A stretch of DNA of 64,000 nt, taken from Sulfurospirillum diekertiae (GTDB lineage: Bacteria; Campylobacterota; Campylobacteria; Campylobacterales; Sulfurospirillaceae). Each line of letters starts with the position of its first letter. Positions within the stretch are counted from its first letter, which is position 1. The translations under genes and the position numbers were made by a program. Location: positions 2,430,207 through 2,494,206 of the forward strand of contig NZ_CP021416.1 in the NCBI RefSeq assembly GCF_002162315.1, in the 5' to 3' direction. The notes below the pieces were generated by a model. It did no database searches and was not told where the DNA came from. It saw only the letters and a list, made by a program, of their open reading frames with translations. Shown piece by piece: positions 17,586 through 26,051 of the stretch.

Positions 17586-18713
17586 TTAAAACTTATACGC
17601 TATATGTGCTTTGATGGCGTTATAACTCTCGTCATTGTTGTCGTTGTCAATGTTGGCATAAATCATCGAAGCTTCAAGGTTTTTGATGATCTCATAACCA
17701 ATAGTCAAGTTAAGCTCTTTCTCTCTAATTTTATCTCCTGAGATTTCATCTAAGTAGCTCGTTTTACCGTAAATTGCTCCCAGCTTAATCCCTTCAATTT
17801 CATATGCTGCACTTGCATAAGGTGTTTTAGCATCTTTATCAAACGTATGATTGTGCTCTTCAAACGGTAATTGATCACCAAACGCTCCAAGCCCTGCCAT
17901 GCCATTTTTATTCACTTTAATATACCCAAGCGCTAATTTCGCACCCAAAAAGTCAACACCTTGTTCTACTTGTGCAAATGAACCATCCGAAGTGCCTTCA
18001 ACATCGCTATTGATCGTTACATAGTGTGCCATGGTGATCGTTTTAAGCTCCTCACTTGGCTGTAAAGTTAGGGTCGTTTTAAGACCGTAGGCACTCAAAA
18101 GGTTGTCGCCATAGTAGATATAAGGATTAAATTCCAGCGCTTCGATTGGAGTATATTTGGCATCGAGCATATAGATACCTTTGTTACCATTGAGTTTACT
18201 AAATTCTTCAGAAATTTCATCAATATCTACAACAGAGTATTTACGTGCCCATGCCATATTTAAAACAAGATTTTCAACGCCTTTAAATTCAAATGTCGCA
18301 CCCTCAATATAGTCGGTTAGCCAGTTAAAATCCACCGCTTGACGCCCAAGAACGACTTTCCCCATACCTTCATGCTCAATCTTGATATAAGCTTGAGAAA
18401 GGACACTTTGGTCGGCTATAGCATTGTTATAATCACCGTCATTTTTTTCACTAGTCTTAACACTACCCCACCCAGAAAAACCTAAACTAATGCCATATAA
18501 TGGTGCTGTCTCAAACCCCACATTTAAATACCCATTTGAGAAACCACTATCCGCAGTAGCACCTTTGGCATTATTAGATTGCCCAAACCAACCAAGTGTA
18601 CCCTCGATTTTACCTTGCGTAAAAACTTCTTCCAAATTGGTAGCATCGCTTGCTATACTTAAACTACTTCCTAAAACCATCGCCATAATCATATGTGAAT
18701 AGCGTAACTGCAT
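17586..18713 (-). CDS. Outer membrane porin (Campylobacterota Opr type)
   Basis: 375 aa. Signal peptide about 1-21 (MIMAMVLGSSLSIASDA), then an N-terminal LEEVFTQGKIEGTLGWFGQ common to Campylobacterota Opr-family porins, alternating amphipathic strands, and a C-terminal aromatic residue (AHIAYKF) needed for BAM recognition. AGGAG precedes the ATG by 7 bp. It should form a diffusion channel in the outer membrane. Its substrate is not readable. No operon partner, as a terminator lies directly downstream. Confidence 0.88.
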   Translation of the reverse strand: MQLRYSHMIMAMVLGSSLSIASDATNLEEVFTQGKIEGTLGWFGQSNNAKGATADSGFSNGYLNVGFETAPLYGISLGFSGWGSVKTSEKNDGDYNNAIADQSVLSQAYIKIEHEGMGKVVLGRQAVDFNWLTDYIEGATFEFKGVENLVLNMAWARKYSVVDIDEISEEFSKLNGNKGIYMLDAKYTPIEALEFNPYIYYGDNLLSAYGLKTTLTLQPSEELKTITMAHYVTINSDVEGTSDGSFAQVEQGVDFLGAKLALGYIKVNKNGMAGLGAFGDQLPFEEHNHTFDKDAKTPYASAAYEIEGIKLGAIYGKTSYLDEISGDKIREKELNLTIGYEIIKNLEASMIYANIDNDNNDESYNAIKAHIAYKF

Positions 18714-18727
18714 CTATTAACTCCTTT

Positions 18728-19034
18728 TTATTTGTCGAACATACAACCATTTGGACTGTATTTTTTACAAAGCTCACAAAAAACAGAACTTTCACTGCGC
18801 TTTGCACAGATAAATTCAATTGCCTTTTCGTTTAGCCTCGCTTTTAAATTTATTCATAGCATTGTGGTTTAGAAAATTCGTCAACATGATGACCAAATGT
18901 ACATCTTGCGGAATGTCTTTTTTCACAACCGAAGGGTTCCTTGCATCCCAATGTGTGATTTTTTCAAAAGAGAAATCTTGCAATACCGACGCTATCGAAT
19001 CAATTTTATCTCCACCTATGACAAGCACTGACAT
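18728..19034 (-). CDS. DUF2325 protein, frame interrupted
   Basis: Starts MSVLVIGGDKIDSIASVLQ and continues THWDARNPSVVKKDIPQ, VIMLTNFLNHNAMNKFKSEAKRK, the hallmark layout of small DUF2325 proteins. The written frame then stops, but shifting one base at the T4 run 18824-18827 gives AIEFICAKRSESSVF, CELCKKYSPNGCMFDK and a stop at 18728. The conserved CAKRS segment confirms that this is the true C-terminus. Reconstructed length is about 101 aa. The added CELC...GC cysteines may bind metal. Function unknown. Probably a sequencing insertion rather than decay. Confidence 0.78.
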
Positions 19035-19195
19035 CTTTTCTCCTTTTTGATAATTATTATTGAAATAATAGAATACCTTTGCTTAATTTCTTTTAAATTT
19101 GATAATAAATATCAAATAATGAACTAAAAAATCTTATTTATCTTTTTAACAATGACGCTTCTGTACAATAACATTTACTTATTTTGGAGACTCAC

Positions 19196-19942
19196 ATGCT
19201 TTCATCCCTCGCTATCAGTTTTGCTGAAGCAAATCGCTATTTCAACACCGAACTCTCTTCACATTTTCGTGCCATTGACGATGGTAATGTCGCACCTATG
19301 CTGCTTATTTTTCTGCTCTCTTTTGGGTATGGTGTCGTACATGCCATTGGACCTGGTCACGGTAAAGCACTTGTTGCGGGTTATCTTTTAGCCAACCCAA
19401 CCAAACGTGCGCATGTTTTTCAGATAGGCTTTTTAATCGCCATCGTTCATGCCCTCTCAGCTCTTGTAGTGACACTGGCGGCAACGTATCTGATTCAAAT
19501 CAGTGCAATGAAATTTTTCCGTCAAGTCAATCCACCTCTGTTTCAAATTTCAGGCGCACTCATTGTCCTTATGGGATGTTGGTTGCTTTACGATGTTTGG
19601 CGTTCACGAAAAATGACCAAAGAGAGTGTTCGTCCACAAAAAAGCCGTTTTGGCGTTGTTGTATTAGCCGGTGTTGTGCCCTGCCCTGGTGTCATTACTC
19701 TCTGCTTTTTTGCGATTACTTTAGGGCATATCACCATAGGGATGATTGCTGCGGTATTTATGAGTCTTGGCATGGGCCTTACCATCTCACTAGCAGGTCT
19801 TTTGGTGAATGTCATGCAAAAAACAAAACCTGTTATCGCTCAACCACGTTGGTTTTGGGCATTACGACTTGTGGGAGTATTCATTGTGATAGGACTCGGA
19901 CTTTTCTTTTTGGCAAATCCTGTCTCAACAAGGGCTTTTTAA
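19196..19942 (+). CDS. NicO/RcnA-family metal transporter
   Basis: 248 aa from the ATG at 19196 with GGAG 8 bp upstream. About six membrane segments. The diagnostic motif HAIGPGHGKALVAGYLL in TM2 and VVLAGVVPCPGVITLCFF later in the protein are the nickel/cobalt (NicO, RcnA) transporter signatures. The conserved His and Asp-like residues line the metal path. It is followed 3 bp later by a DUF1007-NicO fusion and then a DUF1007 protein, a set that usually exports divalent metal from the cytoplasm (family knowledge). Metal specificity is not readable. Confidence 0.88.
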   Translation: MLSSLAISFAEANRYFNTELSSHFRAIDDGNVAPMLLIFLLSFGYGVVHAIGPGHGKALVAGYLLANPTKRAHVFQIGFLIAIVHALSALVVTLAATYLIQISAMKFFRQVNPPLFQISGALIVLMGCWLLYDVWRSRKMTKESVRPQKSRFGVVVLAGVVPCPGVITLCFFAITLGHITIGMIAAVFMSLGMGLTISLAGLLVNVMQKTKPVIAQPRWFWALRLVGVFIVIGLGLFFLANPVSTRAF

Positions 19943-19945
19943 ACA

Positions 19946-21376
19946 ATGCTTCGAAAATTTCTTTTAGCCTTTTTTATGCTTGCCTTTCCTTATAACCTTT
20001 TTGCCTGTGCGTTGTGTGCTTTATACACGCCATCGGCTACCGTTGTCATCACCATGAATGGAACGCCTTCAAAAGTTGAAACCATTACCTTTGAATGGAC
20101 ATTTACACAGGATTTTATCAACACCCTCTTGGCGCGTTACGATGAAAACCACAACAATAAACTAGACCCTAAAGAGTTAGAACGCATCAAAATTATTTTG
20201 GAAAACTACATAGCCAAGCGTCATTACCTTACTACCATTGAATACCTCAGTGCAGCACGTCCGAACCAAGACGATGTGAAAAAAATACCTTTACATGTAA
20301 AAACAAAAAATCTCTTTTTAGAAGGTGACACGCTCATTTTTCATTTCACCACCGAGGTCAATCAAGAAGTGACAACAGGTGATGAACTCTCCTTTGTGAC
20401 CGAAGACAAGGAAGAGTATTTTAAATTTTTAGTCCACAATGTGACTTATACGATCGAAAAACCTTTTGCAATGGAATTCAATATTTTTAACCATATTGCT
20501 TTTACCAAAATCACCACGGGCATGCCAGCGGAGGCAAACATTACCGCTCCCATCATGCCTAAAGAAGCGCCAACATCTCCTGTGGTAGAGCAACCGCTTC
20601 CAACGCCTATGTCATGGCTTCAATCACGATTAAGCCATATGCAGCAGAATATTCAAGAAGCCATCACCAATCTCACAGAGAAAGGAACACTTTTAGCCTA
20701 TGCCCTTTTCTTAGGCACATCTTTTTTATACGGCCTGCTTCATGCCGCGGGTCCAGGACACGGTAAAGCGTTGGTCAGCTCTTATCTTTTTGCCTCAGAT
20801 CATCGCTACACCAAAGCACTGAGCATGGCTGCACTCATTGGCATTGTTCATACATTTGCCGCCTTTTTACTCACACTCATCATTTACGGACTCTTTGATC
20901 TCTTTTTTAACGCCTTTTTTACCAACGTGACCTACTACGCAACAAAACTCTCGGCACTGATTATTATTGCCATTGCAGGCTATTTGGGGTGGCAAAAAAT
21001 CAAAGCAATGAGAACCTTTAAACAGACCCAAAAAATCGTCTCTTTTTCCGAACACCCTTTTACATGTAAATGCTCCGCCTGTTCACCAAAGTCGCAAAGT
21101 ACCGACTGGGGCGTAGTTTTAAGCGCTGGGGTGATTCCGTGCCCTGGAACGATTACGATCTTTATTTTTGCACTTAATACGGGAGCGTATCTTTTAGGGT
21201 TTTTAGCAGCCCTTAGCATGAGTTTAGGAATGAGCAGTGTCATTGCCATAACAGCGATTGCTTCGGTCTTTACCAAAAATCGTTTTCAAACCAAAAGCCC
21301 AAAAATCCTCATTTACAGTGAGAGCATCAGTCTTGGTATTATGCTGATTCTTGGTTTTATTTTACTGATCGCCTAA
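19946..21376 (+). CDS. DUF1007-NicO fusion metal transporter
   Basis: 476 aa. Signal peptide about 1-20 (FLLAFFMLAFPYNLFACALC), a periplasmic DUF1007-like domain (about 25-215) containing an EF-hand-like loop DENHNNKLDPKEL, then a NicO transporter (about 240-476) with HAAGPGHGKALVSSYLF and VVLSAGVIPCPGTITIF. A cytoplasmic loop carries EHPFTCKCSACSP, a CxCxxC cluster likely to bind metal. It joins in one chain what the neighbours encode as two proteins. Two TTTACATGTAAA copies lie in it, one encoding part of the CxCxxC motif. Confidence 0.87.
   Translation: MLRKFLLAFFMLAFPYNLFACALCALYTPSATVVITMNGTPSKVETITFEWTFTQDFINTLLARYDENHNNKLDPKELERIKIILENYIAKRHYLTTIEYLSAARPNQDDVKKIPLHVKTKNLFLEGDTLIFHFTTEVNQEVTTGDELSFVTEDKEEYFKFLVHNVTYTIEKPFAMEFNIFNHIAFTKITTGMPAEANITAPIMPKEAPTSPVVEQPLPTPMSWLQSRLSHMQQNIQEAITNLTEKGTLLAYALFLGTSFLYGLLHAAGPGHGKALVSSYLFASDHRYTKALSMAALIGIVHTFAAFLLTLIIYGLFDLFFNAFFTNVTYYATKLSALIIIAIAGYLGWQKIKAMRTFKQTQKIVSFSEHPFTCKCSACSPKSQSTDWGVVLSAGVIPCPGTITIFIFALNTGAYLLGFLAALSMSLGMSSVIAITAIASVFTKNRFQTKSPKILIYSESISLGIMLILGFILLIA
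20290..20301. repeat. Iterated palindrome TTTACATGTAAA, coding
   Basis: In the DUF1007 part of the fusion, read as PLHVK. Confidence 0.9.
21059..21070. repeat. Iterated palindrome TTTACATGTAAA, coding
   Basis: In the NicO part, read as FTCK, contributing the first Cys of the CxCxxC loop. Confidence 0.9.
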
Positions 21377-21385
21377 GGAGTGGTT

Positions 21386-21902
21386 GTGTTTACTCGCTTG
21401 ATTTTTTTCATCTGTTGTCTTAACACTTTTTTTAGTGGCACATCCACATATCTTTATCGACACTAAAGTGCACGTTTTGCCTGAAAAAATCGTTATTACA
21501 TGGAGCTTTGATGAGATGACTTCTGCCATGCTCATGGATGATTATGATAAAAATAAAAATAAAAAGCTCGATCCTGATGAAGTTGCTTTTATGGAAAAAG
21601 ATCATTTTAGAACGCTAGAGCCTTACAGTTATTTTATCCATATGTCCGATGGGAAAGATGAGTTTGATCTTAAACGCATCATCGAATTTACAGCCTCTTT
21701 TGAAAACAAAAAACTCATCTATACCTTTGCCATTCCCAAGCCAAAACTGAAAAAATATGAACTTCGTTTTTACGATGCAGAGATGTATGTAGCGCTCATT
21801 TTAAAAAATGAATGGCTTACATGTAAAGAACCAATTTCGTGTAAAATAGAGGGGTATGATGCTGATTTTTACTACGCTTATAAGGTAATGGTTCAAGAAT
21901 AA
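21386..21902 (+). CDS. DUF1007 periplasmic protein, signal peptide frame-interrupted
   Basis: The mature part AHPHIFIDTKVHVLPEKIVITWSFDEM with an EF-hand-like loop DYDKNKNKKLDPDEV is a classic DUF1007 protein (periplasmic partner of NicO exporters; AHPH is a probable metal site). No signal peptide is in the same frame, but a GTG at 21386 with AAGGAG 5 bp upstream reads MFTRLIFFICCLNTFF. One T fewer in the T7 run 21427-21433 would join it as FLVAHPH. The reconstructed protein is about 171 aa. A bidirectional terminator follows. Confidence 0.83.
21817..21826. repeat. Iterated palindrome TTACATGTAA, coding
   Basis: In the DUF1007 gene, read as LTCK. Confidence 0.88.
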
Positions 21903-21937
21903 TGACAAAGAGAAGGAGTACCCTTCCCTTTGTCATT
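21901..21937. terminator. Bidirectional intrinsic terminator
   Basis: AATGACAAAG(A)GAAGG / CCTTC(C)CTTTGTCATT, a 16-position stem with one internal mismatch and a 5-base loop, lies between the convergent DUF1007 and flavodoxin operons. Its minus-strand edge touches the stop of the 41-residue ORF. Confidence 0.8.
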
Positions 21938-22062
21938 TAGCATGTACATTTGCAAAACAGCAGACGCTCTTTCGCGCTTTTTTCATGCTTTTCTTCCGTA
22001 GGTTTAACCGTTTGAGGCTTTGAATGTACCTTTACATCGGGCTTTGGGCAAGGGATACTCAT
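21937..22062 (-). CDS. 41-residue Cys-rich small protein coupled to flavodoxin
   Basis: Begins MSIPCPKPDVKVHSKPQTV and ends LLFCKCTC. Its ATG overlaps the flavodoxin TGA by 4 bp (ATGA), the same coupling seen between real genes elsewhere here, and it fills the gap up to the terminator. Four cysteines (CPKP near the start, CKCTC at the end) suggest metal or cluster binding. I do not recognise the family. It would be co-expressed with flavodoxin under the Fur-like site upstream. Confidence 0.6.
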   Translation of the reverse strand: MSIPCPKPDVKVHSKPQTVKPTEEKHEKSAKERLLFCKCTC

Positions 22063-22566
22063 GCACTCACCTTCAAAGAAGTTTCTAATTGATCGCACCA
22101 TGTTTCTATGCGCCCATCGGTGAGTTCATTTTGATTTTCTTCATCGAGTGCGAGTCCCACAAATTTTCCATCCATAACAGAAGCCGAACTCTCATACGAA
22201 TAACCCTCATCTTCCCATGAGCCAATGACGTTAGCGCCTTTTTCAACAACCATATCGTAAATTAGGCGCATACCACTGACATAATCACTACCATAGCTTT
22301 CCTGATCACCTAAACCAAAAAGCGCTACGGTTTTACCACGAAGGTCGGCTACTTTTAAATGGCTCATAAAGCTGTCCCAATCATCTTGTAAATCGCCATC
22401 ATACCATGTTGATGTGCCTAAAATGAGCAGATCATATTTGGCAAGGTCATCTCCATTTTTGAGCTTACCCACATCGTAAATATCTGTATTTAAACGTTTT
22501 TTGAATTTTCAAAGCAACATCGGCAGTATTACCATTGGTGCTTCCATAAAAAATAGCTATTTTCAT
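22059..22566 (-). CDS. fldA: Flavodoxin, frame interrupted
   Basis: FMN-binding electron carrier. The ATG at 22566 reads MKIAIFYGSTNGNTADVALKIQ, containing the phosphate-binding T/S-rich loop. The rest (GKLKNGDDLAKYDLLILGTSTWYDGDLQDDW, LFGLGDQESYGSDYV, IGSWEDEGYSYESS) is in a shifted frame. One T fewer in the T6 run 22497-22502 joins them through KRLNTDIYDVGKL, giving a normal 168-residue long-chain-type flavodoxin. Flavodoxin is essential in relatives such as Helicobacter, so a real null allele is unlikely. It lies in an operon behind a conserved unknown gene and a Fur-box-like site, fitting use under low iron. Confidence 0.92.
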
Positions 22567-22588
22567 AATTTTTTCTCCTTCAGATCGT

Positions 22589-23035
22589 TTAATAAATGGT
22601 ATAAGGTACCAATTTTAGAGTGTATTCTATGCCTAAATCATCAAGTTTTTCACTGCGGATAAGTACATGTTTTCTAAAGTTTTCACTTCGTGGAAAAAGC
22701 AGATAAATGTGCTTGCACTCACATGATGCAAGTAAATCAATCGCATGGTTGATCTCTTCACGTGCTTCAAGATCTGCGCGTTTCTCAATCGTTTTCCATG
22801 TCGGATATAAGTGCAATGACTCAGCACTCTCTTCACTTTGAATAACAATGCACTTTTCCTCTTGCTTAATTTCCTTATCAGGATTTTGACGTTTCACACG
22901 ATTAAAAACATGGTGCGAAAACAGTTCGTAACTATTGATCGTAAAACAAAGATCAGGATGTTTTGCAAGCAACACCAAATCGTCTTTATCAAAACGACGG
23001 CTTATTTCATTTAGGGTTGAATACACTTCAGACAT
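22589..23035 (-). CDS. Unrecognised protein upstream of flavodoxin
   Basis: 148 aa, soluble, mixed alpha/beta, no signal peptide. It starts MSEVYSTLNEISRRFDKDD and has FTINSYELFSHHVFNRVKRQ and CECKHIYLLFPRSENFRKHVL. No catalytic motif is recognised. It is first in the operon with flavodoxin 22 bp downstream, and directly follows the Fur-box-like sequence at 23058-23076, so it is probably iron-regulated. Codon use is like its neighbours. Function unknown. Confidence 0.75.
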   Translation of the reverse strand: MSEVYSTLNEISRRFDKDDLVLLAKHPDLCFTINSYELFSHHVFNRVKRQNPDKEIKQEEKCIVIQSEESAESLHLYPTWKTIEKRADLEAREEINHAIDLLASCECKHIYLLFPRSENFRKHVLIRSEKLDDLGIEYTLKLVPYTIY

Positions 23036-23057
23036 TTTTTTACCTTTTTTTATTTTA

Positions 23058-23076
23058 CATAATGATAACCGTTTTC
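23058..23076 (-). promoter_or_regulatory. Fur-box-like operator
   Basis: CATAATGATAACCGTTTTC matches the 19-bp Fur consensus GATAATGATAATCATTATC at 14 of 19 positions by eye, 23-41 bp upstream of the flavodoxin operon's first gene. It also sits upstream of the divergent LysE gene. Confidence 0.6.
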
Positions 23077-23141
23077 AAATAATAAGTCAATATCTTTTTA
23101 TTCTTTTCGATGTAAAATATATTTTTTGAAAGGAACTTGCT

Positions 23142-23769
23142 ATGCCACTCGATCTTTGGACATTTTTAATTGCTATTACCTTGCTTACAATGACACCTGG
23201 GGCTGATACGATGATCGTCATTCGTAACACACTTCGTGGCGGGGCCAAAGATGGGCTTGTTTCAAGTTTGGGAATTTGTTCGGGTCTTTTTGTGCATGCA
23301 ACACTCTCAGCAGTGGGTATTTCAGCGATTTTGCTCTACTCTGCAACGGCTTTTACGGTTTTAAAAAGCGTGGGAGCGCTCTACTTACTCTGGCTAGGAT
23401 TTAACTCATTCAAATCATTTTGGACTGCAAAAGGCGTTCATCAAAAGCATATTGCTCCAAAACCCTTTCGTTTTTTAGTTTCATTACAAGAAGGGTTTTT
23501 ATCCAATGTTCTCAATCCCAAAGCCATTATTTTTTATATGGCATTTCTACCACAATTTATTTCACATGAGAGCTCCGTCCTTGGACAATCGCTCTTTTTA
23601 GCACTGTTACACTTTGTTATCGGAACCATTTGGCAGGCTATTTTGGTCTATACCATTGTCTCAGCTAATGGCTTTATCACGAAAAAAAAGCGTACGTCAA
23701 AGCTTAGATGCTATCTCAGGAACGGTTATGATAGCGCTTGGCATTACGCTTTTTTTAGAAAAACGCTAA
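23142..23769 (+). CDS. LysE/RhtB-family exporter, frame interrupted near 3' end
   Basis: Inner-membrane amino-acid or small-metabolite exporter with about six membrane segments. Starts MPLDLWTFLIAITLLTMTPGADTM (the TPGAD signature) and has LQEGFLSNVLNPKAIIFYMAFLPQF. After VSANGFITKK the written frame becomes non-hydrophobic. Removing one A from the A8 run 23682-23689 restores SVRQSLDAISGTVMIALGITLFLEKR and a stop at 23769, the expected last membrane helix. Reconstructed 208 aa. Substrate unknown. Confidence 0.87.
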
Positions 23770-24584
23770 GCCAAAATCTTTCGGAGCGAACATTCTAAAT
23801 CGGGGTATTGAAACACAAATCCTTTTTCAAGCAATGCTTTAGGGTAGACCTCTTTGCTGTCCAGTAAAACGGTTGAGCCCTCGCCAAAAAGCAGTTTAAT
23901 CATAAAAACAGGCACGGGTAAAAAGGTGGGGCGATGCAACACTTTGCCCAAAATTTTCGTAAAGTCGTAGTTGCTCAGTGGCTGTGGAGCAGTAGCATTA
24001 TAGATGCCCTCGTATTTTTGCTCTAATACAAACGCGTAAATAGCGACAAGATCATCAAGATCAATCCAGCTGGTCATCATCCATCCATCACCAATGATAC
24101 CTCCCAGTCCCAGTTTAAAGGCGGGTAACATTTTTGCAAGTGCACCACCGTCGGGGCCTAGTACGACACCAAAACGTAAAATGGTCGTGCATTTCGTACA
24201 TTTTAAAGCTTCCGCTTCCCAATCCTGCGCCAATTTTCCTAAAAAATCATCTCCAAGTATGCGTGTACTCTCATCACACGGTACATTATTCGGATAAATA
24301 CCCACCGCAGAGGTAGAGATAAAATGCTCCACTTCGCTTTGATTGATTGCCTCGACCAATTTTTTTGTCGTATCAATACGACTTGAGTAAAGCACTTTTT
24401 TATACGCCTCATTCCATCTTGCAACAATGGGTGCACCCGAGAGATTAAAAACCGCGTCTACCCCTTCTAGTTTTTGATGAATCGCTTCCACATCATCTTT
24501 GCGTTCAATCACCACAAAATTGGGAAATCTTTTTTTGAGTGCATTCGCAACAAAACCGCTCGCTCCGCTGATGGCTACTTTCAT
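23766..24584 (-). CDS. NAD-dependent epimerase, TIGR01777 (YfcH/SDR39U1) type
   Basis: 272 aa. Rossmann fold start MKVAISGASGFVANALKKRF, then GVDAVFNLSGAPIVARWNE, STSAVGIYPNN and LRFGVVLGPDGGALAKMLPAFKLGLGG, all typical of the TIGR01777 extended SDR family, plus the C-terminal LLFGEGSTVLLDSKEVYP segment. Substrate is not established for most members. It starts immediately after the stop of the NosL-domain gene, so it is the last member of the ABC/NosL operon. It overlaps the convergent LysE gene by a few bases. Confidence 0.85.
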   Translation of the reverse strand: MKVAISGASGFVANALKKRFPNFVVIERKDDVEAIHQKLEGVDAVFNLSGAPIVARWNEAYKKVLYSSRIDTTKKLVEAINQSEVEHFISTSAVGIYPNNVPCDESTRILGDDFLGKLAQDWEAEALKCTKCTTILRFGVVLGPDGGALAKMLPAFKLGLGGIIGDGWMMTSWIDLDDLVAIYAFVLEQKYEGIYNATAPQPLSNYDFTKILGKVLHRPTFLPVPVFMIKLLFGEGSTVLLDSKEVYPKALLEKGFVFQYPDLECSLRKILA

Positions 24585-26051
24585 TTAGTGTCCTTGTAGA
24601 TGGTGTTTTATTTTAGGGTCGCTCATATTTTCGCCTCTGAGCATGCGAAGGCGCATTTCATTAAAGTCGATCATGCCTTCTTTTGGACTCTCATATGCCC
24701 CAAAGCCATAATGCATCGGTGTCTCATCATTGATCGCATAAGAGGCTTTAAACGCATCAATGTAATGGTTTGTGTCATTGCTGTACACCCACATCGTAAC
24801 ACTTTGTGGTTCAATTTTCTGCTCTTTGAGCCATAAAATAGCACACCCCACATCATCAAAGAAGTGTGTTTTAGAATCTCCTGTAATGATTTGTGCCGTA
24901 TGCTTTTGACCCACAAGGTACATATGACACTCAGGGCATTGAATCGTGTTGTCCTTAAATTCCAAGGCGACTTTGGCACTATTGGCTCTATCGGTTGGCA
25001 ATTGATGCTTTACATGTAAAAACCAAAAGAGCCCTGCTAATGCTAGCAGAGGTAGTAAAATAAGCACAACCATCATCACTTTATTTTTCACAGCCATACT
25101 CCATTTTTGACGTAATAGATTAAAGGATAAGACGAAATTATTAAGAGGTAGAGCATATTTAAATTCACCGAAGCTTTCATCAAAGAGAGTTGAGTCTTCT
25201 TGGTCAGTAGCGCTAAAATACCTCCACCCATGCCATAAAAACGTTCCTGCAAATAAAAGGGTATAAAGCGCATACCCCACAAAATAATAATCCCTCTGCA
25301 AAAGGCAAAACGGACAACGATGAGTGGGAAGTTCATACACATACGGACTAAAAAAGACAATCAATGCAATGATCGAAAAAATTAAAAACATACCATTGGC
25401 AAAAATCATCAAAGGCATATGTTTTAACCAAAAAGCAAACACAATCAGTCCAAAGAAGCCATAGAAAAGCCAAACCCATAAGGAAGCATCGACCGCAAAT
25501 AACAAAGAGATGTATGAACTGCTTGAGGCAGAAAACAGGGTGCCACAACAGCTAACGATCTTACTGATATTCAGCCCTGCAAAAAACGCTATCTCCAACC
25601 CAATCTCTGCAAAGAGAGGAGCCGAGAAAAGAACAAACAGGATAAATTTGAGCTTGGTAAAAGGTAGTTTCTCATCATGAATATCAGCAGAGTGAAGCAA
25701 TAGCCAAAAGCCAAAGAGATACAGATTTAAAAGTTTAAACAACGTCAAATACAACCCAAAGTCCACTGAATTGACCACACCACTTGCACACATAGCACCC
25801 GTGATGATGGTGGAGAGCTTATCGCAGGTATAGATGAAAAAAGCAAACAAAGGCAGTTTGAGCATAAAAATGTATTTGATAATGGTCGAAACCAAAGCGC
25901 TCTGTTTGGATAGGGTGTATTGAAGGGGCGTGGTCGCTTGATTATCCCATTTGAAGGCAATACGAAAGCCAATCACCAAGGCAATCACCCCAAAGAAGAG
26001 AAAAATGGCATCCAAAATAAGCAGTGCGATAATCTCAGGCGTTAAACTCAT
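24585..26051 (-). CDS. Polytopic membrane protein with C-terminal NosL-like domain
   Basis: 488 aa. About ten membrane segments (residues 10-340), one loop with CPFCLLQRDYYF, then a final helix near 325-345 and an extracytoplasmic NosL-like domain (about 355-470): QCPECHMYLVGQKHTAQI, HFFDDVGCAILWL, ASYAINDETPMHYGFGA. NosL proteins bind Cu(I) and help mature the copper sites of nitrous oxide reductase, and the C-x-x-C-x-M set here is compatible with copper binding. Overlaps the upstream ABC ATPase gene by 4 bp. No nos genes are in the window, so the partner protein is unknown. Confidence 0.75.
   Translation of the reverse strand: MSLTPEIIALLILDAIFLFFGVIALVIGFRIAFKWDNQATTPLQYTLSKQSALVSTIIKYIFMLKLPLFAFFIYTCDKLSTIITGAMCASGVVNSVDFGLYLTLFKLLNLYLFGFWLLLHSADIHDEKLPFTKLKFILFVLFSAPLFAEIGLEIAFFAGLNISKIVSCCGTLFSASSSSYISLLFAVDASLWVWLFYGFFGLIVFAFWLKHMPLMIFANGMFLIFSIIALIVFFSPYVYELPTHRCPFCLLQRDYYFVGYALYTLLFAGTFLWHGWRYFSATDQEDSTLFDESFGEFKYALPLNNFVLSFNLLRQKWSMAVKNKVMMVVLILLPLLALAGLFWFLHVKHQLPTDRANSAKVALEFKDNTIQCPECHMYLVGQKHTAQIITGDSKTHFFDDVGCAILWLKEQKIEPQSVTMWVYSNDTNHYIDAFKASYAINDETPMHYGFGAYESPKEGMIDFNEMRLRMLRGENMSDPKIKHHLQGH
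25009..25020. repeat. Iterated palindrome TTTACATGTAAA, coding
   Basis: In the NosL-domain gene, read as FLHVK just after the last membrane helix. Confidence 0.9.
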
